From assembly GCA_027011425.1 (NCBI GenBank), contig JALUZX010000074.1, positions 1-13,664 of the forward strand: DNA of 13,664 nucleotides, in the 5' to 3' direction. Shown here piece after piece: positions 1-5,586 of the stretch. The translations under genes were made by a program, and so were the position numbers. Below the pieces are notes generated by a model that was given only the letters and a program-made list of their open reading frames with translations, had not been told where the DNA came from and made no database searches. Every line of letters begins with the position of its first letter. The stretch's first letter is position 1. Source of the DNA: Planctomycetota bacterium. GTDB taxonomy: Bacteria > Planctomycetota > UBA1135 > JALUZX01.

Positions 1-475
1 GGCCGGCGGCCCCGAAAATCTCCTCCCTCTCCATGGGCCGGATCCGGGCCCCCACCCGGAGGAGGAACTTCCTGCTCCCCTGTTTCCCAAGCAGGGCGTA
101 AGGCTTTCGCTCTCCCCCTTCGCCCCTTTCCGGTCTTCCCACGGAGACCTTCAGGACCTCTCCCCTCCCCTGGCCCACAGGAACGACCTGGAGGCGGACC
201 TCCTTTTCCGAGGGGGCCGGCTCGATCACTTCCACGAGATGGTCGTTGAGGCGATCTCTTTCTTTCCCGGCCTTCTCCAGGGGCTCCGCCGCCACGGCGA
301 AACCCTCGGCCTCCCGGATCCCGATCCAGATCTCTCCGCCTGTGGCATTCAGCATGGCCACCACTTCCCGGGCGATGTCGCGCAGGTCTCCCAGGGCGTC
401 CCGGCCCTTGAACTCCAGGCGTTGATCCTCCCGCCTCCCCAGGGGGAGAGGATCCATTTTTTCTTGCTCCTTCAT
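1..475 (-). CDS. AlbA_2 (Schlafen-like) putative nucleic-acid-binding protein, N-terminal part; continues beyond window
   Basis: Reading leftward from an ATG at 475, the frame stays open for 158 codons to the window edge, so only the N-terminal part is present. Seen: a start E-D-Q-R-L-E-F-K (residues 16-23), then AMLNATGGEIWIGI (40-53), and near residue 126 a KPYALLGKQGSRKF...RVG segment. This order (ED..LEFK, then NxxGGxIxIGI, then KPxxxx...Y/FxRVG) is the signature of the AlbA_2/Schlafen-AlbA_2 domain, found in putative transcriptional regulators and in proteins that add an ATPase or helix-turn-helix C-terminus; that part would lie off the window. The start overlaps the TGA of the upstream ATPase gene (ATGA), with a GGAGGAG ribosome binding site 8-14 bases upstream, which implies translational coupling. 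An in-frame ATG six codons later (457) is an alternative start. Family assignment is fairly secure; biological role is unknown. Confidence 0.8.
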   Translation of the reverse strand, partial: MKEQEKMDPLPLGRREDQRLEFKGRDALGDLRDIAREVVAMLNATGGEIWIGIREAEGFAVAAEPLEKAGKERDRLNDHLVEVIEPAPSEKEVRLQVVPVGQGRGEVLKVSVGRPERGEGGERKPYALLGKQGSRKFLLRVGARIRPMEREEIFGAAG

Positions 476-1854
476 CTTTCCCACTCCTCCAGCAGGATCT
501 CCTCAGGCCGAAGGAGGAATTCCCCCAAGGGAAGAGCCCGCCCTTCCGGCTCCATCCGATCAAGAAATCCTCCATGTATGAGCATGAGCCTCGCTTTCTT
601 CCTTTTCCCAAAGGATTCCTTCAAGCGTTTTCCAGCCTCGAGAAGTCGGGCGAAATCTTTCTTTCCCGGCATGGACGAGGTTACTTCCAAGGCCCAGAAT
701 CCATTTTCCCCGGCCAAGACAAAATCGATTTCCCAATTATTGTCCATCCTGAAGAAGAAAAGCTCCAGGCTTGGATCTTGGATCGCCTCGGCCAAGGTTT
801 TCTTCGCTTCCCGCAAATGGCGGAAAACAGCGGACTCGAAAGCCTTGGCCATGGCGCCTGAAAGTCCCCCGACATGAAAGGCGGAAACCATCCCCGGATC
901 AGCCGCGTAGACCTTGGGCTGTTTTCTAATCCTGGTCCGAGCCTTGGGGGACCAGGGCTGGAGCCAATGCAAGAGCATGGAACGCTCCAAGAGCCGGCAC
1001 CACTTTTTGAAAGTGTTGATCGAAACCCCAAAATCCCGGTTCAGGTTGGACGCATTGAAAATTCCTCCCGATTCCTGAACCAGGAGGGAAAAAAGACGTC
1101 GAATGCCTTCCGTGTTTCCAACGAACCGGCCAAGATCCCCGGTTACGGCCTTGGATGCCAAGTCATCGCGGATTCGTCGAATAGCTTCGACCTGGTCCAC
1201 CTCCAGCCTTGCGTGTTCCGGGAATCCCCCCAGGCGGAGGTAACGCCCGAGGAGAAAGGGGTGGTCCCGAAAAAGGCTTTCCCCTCTCACGTCCCCCCTC
1301 CCGACGATTCCCAGGAACTCCCGGAAGCTCAGGGGTTCCAGGACATAATCATCCCACCTGCCGACCCCGGATTCTTCCTTTCCCTCCTTCAGGATTCCCG
1401 GAGAGGAATCGGTGACGAGGAACCGATCACCCTTCCTTTTTACGGCCTGCTTCAACCAGGCCGCCCAATCCTTGGCTTTGGCCACCTCGTCCAGGAGAAA
1501 AAAACGCGGGGAATTCCGATCCGCGGACCTGAAGCAGAGATCCACAACCTCCCGCGGCGAAATTTCCCAGTCCAGCCGTTCATCCGAAAAGTCGAAATAG
1601 ACCAGGTTTTTCAGAGGTATGCCGCCAAGCTCCAGGATGTCCTCCGCCGTCTGGAGGAGAAGGATCGTCTTCCCGACCTGCCTCGGGCCGCGAAGGACGA
1701 TTGCCCTCTGGTCCTCGGAAAGAAGCTGGCTCTTGAGCTTCCCCTGGAGAAGGCGCCTGTAGATACATCCTTCCTCTTTGGCAGGCCGGATTCCCGGATC
1801 CTCCCACCAGGGATTCATTTCCATCAAGACAAGGTCCAACGCCTCTTTGGGCAC
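472..1854 (-). CDS. AAA family ATPase with C-terminal DUF4143 domain
   Basis: The 460-residue product has an N-terminal AAA_14-type ATPase: Walker A GPRQVGKT at 56-63 and Walker B FFLLDE at 118-123, then V-G-R-W-D-D-Y and the P-L-S-F-R-E-F-L block typical of this family. A winged-helix-like stretch follows at about 266-295. The C-terminal DUF4143 part has KVYAADPGM (314-322) and N-N-W-E-I-D-F-V-L with A-L-E-V (372-391), which resembles a PD-(D/E)XK-like core. Length is usual for the family. A GTG start is chosen because AAGGAGG lies 6 bases upstream and a promoter at 1900-1928 would place transcription start just before it; the upstream in-frame TTG at 1884 has no comparable site. The TGA overlaps the ATG of the AlbA_2 gene. 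The residue after VT in the usual TGSS sensor motif is Asp (VTDSS). Function of these ATPases is largely unknown; they are widely scattered and often horizontally transferred. Confidence 0.88.
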   Translation of the reverse strand: MPKEALDLVLMEMNPWWEDPGIRPAKEEGCIYRRLLQGKLKSQLLSEDQRAIVLRGPRQVGKTILLLQTAEDILELGGIPLKNLVYFDFSDERLDWEISPREVVDLCFRSADRNSPRFFLLDEVAKAKDWAAWLKQAVKRKGDRFLVTDSSPGILKEGKEESGVGRWDDYVLEPLSFREFLGIVGRGDVRGESLFRDHPFLLGRYLRLGGFPEHARLEVDQVEAIRRIRDDLASKAVTGDLGRFVGNTEGIRRLFSLLVQESGGIFNASNLNRDFGVSINTFKKWCRLLERSMLLHWLQPWSPKARTRIRKQPKVYAADPGMVSAFHVGGLSGAMAKAFESAVFRHLREAKKTLAEAIQDPSLELFFFRMDNNWEIDFVLAGENGFWALEVTSSMPGKKDFARLLEAGKRLKESFGKRKKARLMLIHGGFLDRMEPEGRALPLGEFLLRPEEILLEEWER

Positions 1855-1899
1855 TCTTTCCCTCCTTCTTTGCCAAGCTAGCAATGTTCTCTGAGTGAC

Positions 1900-1928
1900 A
1901 TAATATGCTCTTTCCTCTATCTCTTCAA
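1900..1928 (-). promoter_or_regulatory. Predicted sigma-70-type promoter for the ATPase/AlbA_2 cassette
   Basis: On the minus strand TTGAAG (1928-1923) and TATTAT (1905-1900) are separated by exactly 17 bases. They match the -35 and -10 consensus at 4/6 and 5/6 positions. The stretch is conspicuously AT-rich against a GC-rich background. Transcription would start near 1893, giving a leader of about 40 bases that contains the AAGGAGG site of the GTG start at 1854. The lineage's own sigma-factor consensus is not known from this window. Confidence 0.55.
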
Positions 1929-2046
1929 TGTTCTACCTTGTTTTTTTATCACTTTTTTGACGAGAACTGCCCCTATTTGAGCCACCAAGAGGACCAGAAC
2001 CCTTGTAGAGTTCCACCTCCCTCCATTTTGGCGCCTTTTTGCCCCC

Positions 2047-3651
2047 CTACACGCTGCGCCCGGCGCGGATGATCTCCTGGAGCCGGGCGGTGAGGCGGGC
2101 GGCGATGTGGGGGTGTTTTTCGATGAGGTTCTCCCTCTCCCCCGGGTCGGCCTCCAGGTCGTAGAGCTGGTAGGGCCTGGACCAGGGCCTGCTGCGGGGG
2201 ACGCCCCGGCCCCCGGAGCCGCTTCCTGCGATGAGCTTCCACTTTCCCTCCCGGATGGCGAAAGTCCCGTTGCCGGAGTGGTGGATCACGGGCGGCCGGG
2301 ACCAGGTTTCCTCCTTCCCGAGAAGGAGAGGCAGGAAAGAGAAACTGTCCGGCCCGGCGCCCTCGGGAAGGGGTCCCCCCGAGATCTCGGCGCAGGTGGC
2401 CGTCAGGTCGCCCAGGCAGATGGTCTCGGCGCATACGCTCCCGGGCCGGATCTTCCCGGGCCAGCGCGCTATGAAGGGTTCCCTGTGGCCCCCCTCCCAG
2501 ATGTCCGCCTTGGTGCCCCGGAAGGGGCCGTTGGGCCGGTGTCGGCTGGAGAGGTAGCCCTGGATCCCCGGGACATCCAGGTGGTCCAGGAGTTTCCCCG
2601 TCTTGGGGTCGCGCCTGACCAGCCGCCTGGGACAATCCGGGGAATCGACGAGGAACATGAAGGAGCCGTTGTCGCTGGTAATGATGAGCAGGGTGTTCTT
2701 CTCCAGGCCCGACCGGGCGAGGGTGTCCAGGATCCGCCCCACGGCGGCGTCGGTGTGCATCACGTGGTCCCCGTAATCCCCGAGCCCGGATTTCCCCTTG
2801 AACTCGGGAGTGGGGATCACCGGCTTGTGGGGGGAGGTCAAGGCGAAGTAGAGGAAGAAGGGCTTCCCGTCCCTCGATTCGGCCCGCTCTTCCAGGTAGG
2901 CCTCGGCCTTGCCCGCGAGGTGGTCCAGGGTCTCCATGGGCTTGAAGGACGGTCCCATGGGGCCCCGCCGCAGGTAGGCGGGAAACCTGGATCCCGGGAA
3001 GATCCTGTCGGGGACCTCGGTGAAACGGTCGTTTTCGATGTAGACGTAAGGAGGAAAATCCAGGGAAGCGGAAATCCCGTAGAAGTAGTCGAACCCCAGG
3101 GCGTTCGGGCCGTTTTCGATCCGGCCTTCGTAATCCACCTTCCCGCGTTTCCCTCCCTTCTTCCCTTTCCTGGGGAAGTCCATCCCCAGGTGCCACTTGC
3201 CGACGCACGCCGTGTGATAGCCCCTTTCCTCGAGGAGGCGGGCCACGGTCCACCGCTCCGGCTCGATCAAGTGGGGGGACCAGCCGTTCAGGACCCCTCG
3301 CTCGAGGGGTGATCTCCAGCAGTAGCGCCCGGTCACCACGCCGTAGCGGGTGGGCGTGCATACCGCCGACCCCGAGTGGGCGTCGGTGAACCGCATCCCT
3401 TCCCGGGCGAGCCGGTCCAGGTTGGGCGTGGGAATCTTGGAGGCAGGGTTGAAGGCCTTCACGTCCCCCCACCCCAGGTCGTCGGCCAGAAGAAAGAGGA
3501 TGTTGGGCCGACCCCCGGCCGGCCCGGTCCCCTTTCCGGACACGGAGCATCCTGGGAGGACCCCGCCGAAAGCCAGGGCGCCGGCGGACAAGGCCGCTCC
3601 CCCCAGGAAACGCCTTCGGTCCAAGGGGCGGGAAGAGTTATTGGAAGCCAT
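2047..3651 (-). CDS. Sulfatase (formylglycine-dependent, arylsulfatase A-like), Tat-exported
   Basis: This 534-residue product hydrolyses sulfate esters, probably outside the cytoplasm. Seen in order: a twin-arginine signal DRRRFLGG at 11-18 followed by an Ala/Gly-rich hydrophobic segment and L-P-G-C with Cys35 (near-lipobox, possible lipoprotein); NILFLLADDLGWGD with the metal-binding Asp pair 57-58; the formylglycine motif C-T-P-T-R at 98-102; GKWHLG 151-156; SPHKP 273-277; TSDNG 325-329; and GTKADIWEGG 379-388. The C-terminus has the usual LYDLEADPGERENL segment. The start is set at the ATG at 3651, with GAGG 8 bases upstream and the Tat signal directly after it; longer in-frame starts only add leader translation. 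No sulfatase-maturating enzyme is encoded in the window. The substrate is not predictable (a carbohydrate sulfate is plausible). The gene is divergent from mcsA with a 196-bp spacer. Confidence 0.93.
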   Translation of the reverse strand: MASNNSSRPLDRRRFLGGAALSAGALAFGGVLPGCSVSGKGTGPAGGRPNILFLLADDLGWGDVKAFNPASKIPTPNLDRLAREGMRFTDAHSGSAVCTPTRYGVVTGRYCWRSPLERGVLNGWSPHLIEPERWTVARLLEERGYHTACVGKWHLGMDFPRKGKKGGKRGKVDYEGRIENGPNALGFDYFYGISASLDFPPYVYIENDRFTEVPDRIFPGSRFPAYLRRGPMGPSFKPMETLDHLAGKAEAYLEERAESRDGKPFFLYFALTSPHKPVIPTPEFKGKSGLGDYGDHVMHTDAAVGRILDTLARSGLEKNTLLIITSDNGSFMFLVDSPDCPRRLVRRDPKTGKLLDHLDVPGIQGYLSSRHRPNGPFRGTKADIWEGGHREPFIARWPGKIRPGSVCAETICLGDLTATCAEISGGPLPEGAGPDSFSFLPLLLGKEETWSRPPVIHHSGNGTFAIREGKWKLIAGSGSGGRGVPRSRPWSRPYQLYDLEADPGERENLIEKHPHIAARLTARLQEIIRAGRSV

Positions 3652-3740
3652 GGCCGGATCCTCGTTTTTCAGCCCTCTCCCCAGGCCCCCGCGCAACCCG
3701 CGGCGGGGACCACCAGTCCCTGGGAATCCTGGAATCCTAC

Positions 3741-3761
3741 AAAAAAACCGGGCCTCCCCGG
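3741..3761 (-). terminator. Hairpin plus T-run in the sulfatase leader (terminator or attenuator)
   Basis: On the minus strand CCGGG, a GAGG loop and CCCGG (3761-3748) are followed directly by seven T (3747-3741), the layout of an intrinsic terminator. It lies about 90 bases upstream of the sulfatase ATG in the same direction. It could attenuate the sulfatase transcript or block read-through coming from the mcsA side. The stem is only 5 bp, though all G-C. Confidence 0.45.
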
Positions 3762-3772
3762 CCACACGGGGA

Positions 3773-3802
3773 TTGATCAGGCCCCTCCGGGTGGTCTACT
3801 AA
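3773..3802 (+). promoter_or_regulatory. Weak candidate promoter upstream of mcsA
   Basis: TTGATC (3773-3778) and TACTAA (3797-3802) are 18 bases apart and match the -35 and -10 consensus at 4/6 and 3/6. They lie 46 bases before the mcsA start. No CtsR heptad tandem repeat and no CIRCE inverted repeat is visible in the 196-bp spacer. This is a guess from position and a poor consensus. Confidence 0.25.
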
Positions 3803-3847
3803 GGACTGGGCTATTCCTTGGCGGCTCTCCAGAAAGGAGGCGGGAAC

Positions 3848-4399
3848 GTGTCCCACCAGCTCTGCCAGATGTGCCACAAGAACCCCGCAACGGTGCACGA
3901 ATACATCGTGGCCGAAAAAAAGGAGAACCACCTCTGCGAGGAGTGCTACAGGAAGCTCCACCAGCAGGAGGTGACCCCCGTGATCCAACTGGAGATCCTC
4001 CAGAAACTCCTGTTTCCCGGGGCGGCCCAGGAAAAAGGAACCAAGAAGAAGAAGGAGCTGGTCTGTCCTTTCTGCGGGATGCGCCTCAGTGAGTTCAAGC
4101 GACTGGGCCGGTTCGGGTGCCCCGATTGCTACGGCGCCTTCGCCAAGGTCCTGGACCCCATCCTGGAGAGCATCCACGACGCCAGCAGGCACGTAGGGGC
4201 CGACCGCCCCAGGAAACAAGAAGAACTCACTACCCCCGGCACCTTCCGGATGAAGAAGGAAAAGCTCCAGAGGGCCCTCCAGGAGGCGGTCCAGAAAGAA
4301 CACTACGAAGAAGCCGCCCGGATCCGGGACGAGATCAAGGGGCTGGAGGAAGAGGAGCAAGAAAAAGGGGAGACCGCCGGAGGGGAGGGAGAATCGTGA
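3848..4399 (+). CDS. mcsA: McsA, zinc-binding activator of the McsB protein arginine kinase
   Basis: The 183-residue product matches McsA in length and layout. It has two pairs of CxxC zinc motifs, C6/C9 with C30/C33 and C73/C76 with C91/C94, then a charged linker and a C-terminal UVR motif (about 136-167, with Y-E-E-A-A-R-I-R-D-E-I). McsA binds and activates McsB, and its UVR domain resembles the one in ClpC. The GTG start is preferred because AAAGGAGG ends 7 bases upstream; an in-frame TTG at 3818 has no such site. The stop overlaps the mcsB start (GTGA), so the pair is translationally coupled. In Firmicutes ctsR normally precedes this gene; here the neighbour is a divergent sulfatase gene. 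Identification is firm, from the motifs and from the operon order. Confidence 0.95.
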   Translation: MSHQLCQMCHKNPATVHEYIVAEKKENHLCEECYRKLHQQEVTPVIQLEILQKLLFPGAAQEKGTKKKKELVCPFCGMRLSEFKRLGRFGCPDCYGAFAKVLDPILESIHDASRHVGADRPRKQEELTTPGTFRMKKEKLQRALQEAVQKEHYEEAARIRDEIKGLEEEEQEKGETAGGEGES

Positions 4400-5439
4400 T
4401 CCCGACCTTACTTGCCCAGGGCGAGGGGGAGTGGCTCCAGGGAGAGGGACCCGAATCGGACGTGGTGATGAGCACCCGGATCCGGCTGGCCCGGAACGTG
4501 CAGGGATACCGCTTCAGCACAAGGATCGAGATTGGAGAATCCCAGGAACTCCTGGGCTTTCTCCGGGAGAAGATCCTCTCCCTGCCGGACCGGAACTTTC
4601 TCTGGGCGGACCTGCGCGACCTGGGTCCCATCGAAAGGCAGATCCTGGTGGAACGCCACCTGATCAGCCGTGAACACGCCGCCGGGGACGGACCCCGGGG
4701 CGTGGCAGTGGAGCCCGGCGAAAAGCTGGGGATCATGGTCCTGGAGGAAGACCATCTCCGGCTCCAGGTGCTCATCTCGGGCCTGGACGTGGAGAAGGCC
4801 TGGCGAGAGATGTCCGCCTTGTCATCCGGCCTGGCCGAAAGGATCCCCTTTGCCTGGGACGAGAGATTCGGCTTTCTCACGGCCTGCCCCACCAATGTAG
4901 GCACGGGGCTTCGGGTCTCGGCCATGCTCCACCTGCCCGGACTTGTGATCTCCAGACAGATCGAGAAAGCCAACCAGACTGCCCAAAAAATCCACATGGC
5001 CGTGCGGGGCCTCTACGGCGAGGGCTCCCGCCCGGCGAGCGACCTCTTCCAGATCTCCAACCAGGTCACCCTGGGGCGGACCGAGGCGGACCTATGCGCC
5101 GAGTTCCAGGAAGTGGTGGAGAAGATCGTGGCTTGGGAGAGGGAGACGAGAAATCAGCTCCTGGCCGAGAGGAGGACCGAGCTGGAAGACCAGGCCTCCC
5201 GCTCCCTGGGAATCCTGGAGCGGGCCCGGACCATGACCTCCGAGGAAGCCCTCCAGCATCTCTCCCGGCTCCGGCTGGGCATCCACCTGGGCCTGGTGGA
5301 AAACCTTTCCCTGGCCAAACTCAATCGTATCTTCCTCTGGGTGCAACCTGGGCACATCCAGAAGGAGGCGGGAAAGGCCCTGGATCCCCAGGAAAGAGAT
5401 ATCTTGAGGGCCGAGAAATTGCGGGAATTGATGCCCTGA
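4396..5439 (+). CDS. mcsB: McsB, protein arginine kinase (phosphagen-kinase fold)
   Basis: The 347-residue enzyme transfers the ATP gamma-phosphate to arginines of client and regulatory proteins, marking them for ClpCP. Visible motifs: S-D-V-V-M-S-T-R-I-R-L-A-R-N (21-34), L-E-E-D-H (116-120), CPTNVGTG (164-171), R-G-L-Y-G-E-G-S (204-211), I-S-N-Q (220-223) and the pArg-binding RDILRA (334-339). Glu118, Cys164, Glu209 and the RDxxRA motif sit at a constant offset of 3 from the Glu121, Cys167, Glu212 and RDxxRA positions I recall for Geobacillus McsB, so it looks active. The GTG start overlaps the mcsA stop (GTGA) with GGAGGG upstream. The protein ends a few residues after RDxxRA, shorter than B. 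subtilis McsB. clpC follows after 147 bp. Confidence 0.96.
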   Translation: MIPTLLAQGEGEWLQGEGPESDVVMSTRIRLARNVQGYRFSTRIEIGESQELLGFLREKILSLPDRNFLWADLRDLGPIERQILVERHLISREHAAGDGPRGVAVEPGEKLGIMVLEEDHLRLQVLISGLDVEKAWREMSALSSGLAERIPFAWDERFGFLTACPTNVGTGLRVSAMLHLPGLVISRQIEKANQTAQKIHMAVRGLYGEGSRPASDLFQISNQVTLGRTEADLCAEFQEVVEKIVAWERETRNQLLAERRTELEDQASRSLGILERARTMTSEEALQHLSRLRLGIHLGLVENLSLAKLNRIFLWVQPGHIQKEAGKALDPQERDILRAEKLRELMP

Positions 5440-5470
5440 GCCGGGACGGAGGGGACCGCCTCCTGGCAAT

Positions 5471-5484
5471 CCCCGGGTTCGGGG
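5471..5484 (+). other. Small hairpin in the mcsB-clpC spacer
   Basis: CCCCG, a GGTT loop and CGGGG form a 5-bp G-C stem in the 147-bp gap before clpC. A second short inverted repeat, GGAGG and CCTCC, lies just upstream at about 5448-5463. Neither is followed by a T-run, so they are not typical terminators. They could shape mcsB-clpC transcript processing or be chance in GC-rich DNA. No clear internal promoter is visible. Confidence 0.2.
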
Positions 5485-5586
5485 GTAAACCTGGGCTGGA
5501 ACGGAAGACGAAAGTAGAAGAAGCCTTCCCCTGGTGGAATGGGCGGCCTCGCACGAATCTCCAAAATTCATAAGAGGAAAAAAGAT

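Noticed and set aside
874..1881. A 335-codon plus-strand frame opposite the ATPase gene
   Set aside because: The minus strand has Walker A, Walker B and DUF4143 motifs with a promoter and ribosome binding site. The plus frame has no recognisable domain.
1852..1884. TTG at 1884 as the start of the ATPase
   Set aside because: It would lie only about 9 bases after the predicted transcription start and has no ribosome binding site. The GTG at 1854 has AAGGAGG at 6 bases.
2107..3312. A 401-codon plus-strand frame opposite the sulfatase gene
   Set aside because: The minus strand encodes every sulfatase motif in order, so the opposite frame is a shadow.
3652..3847. CtsR operator or CIRCE element upstream of mcsA
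   Set aside because: I looked for the GGTCAAA-type heptad tandem repeat and the TTAGCACTC/GAGTGCTAA inverted repeat and found neither.
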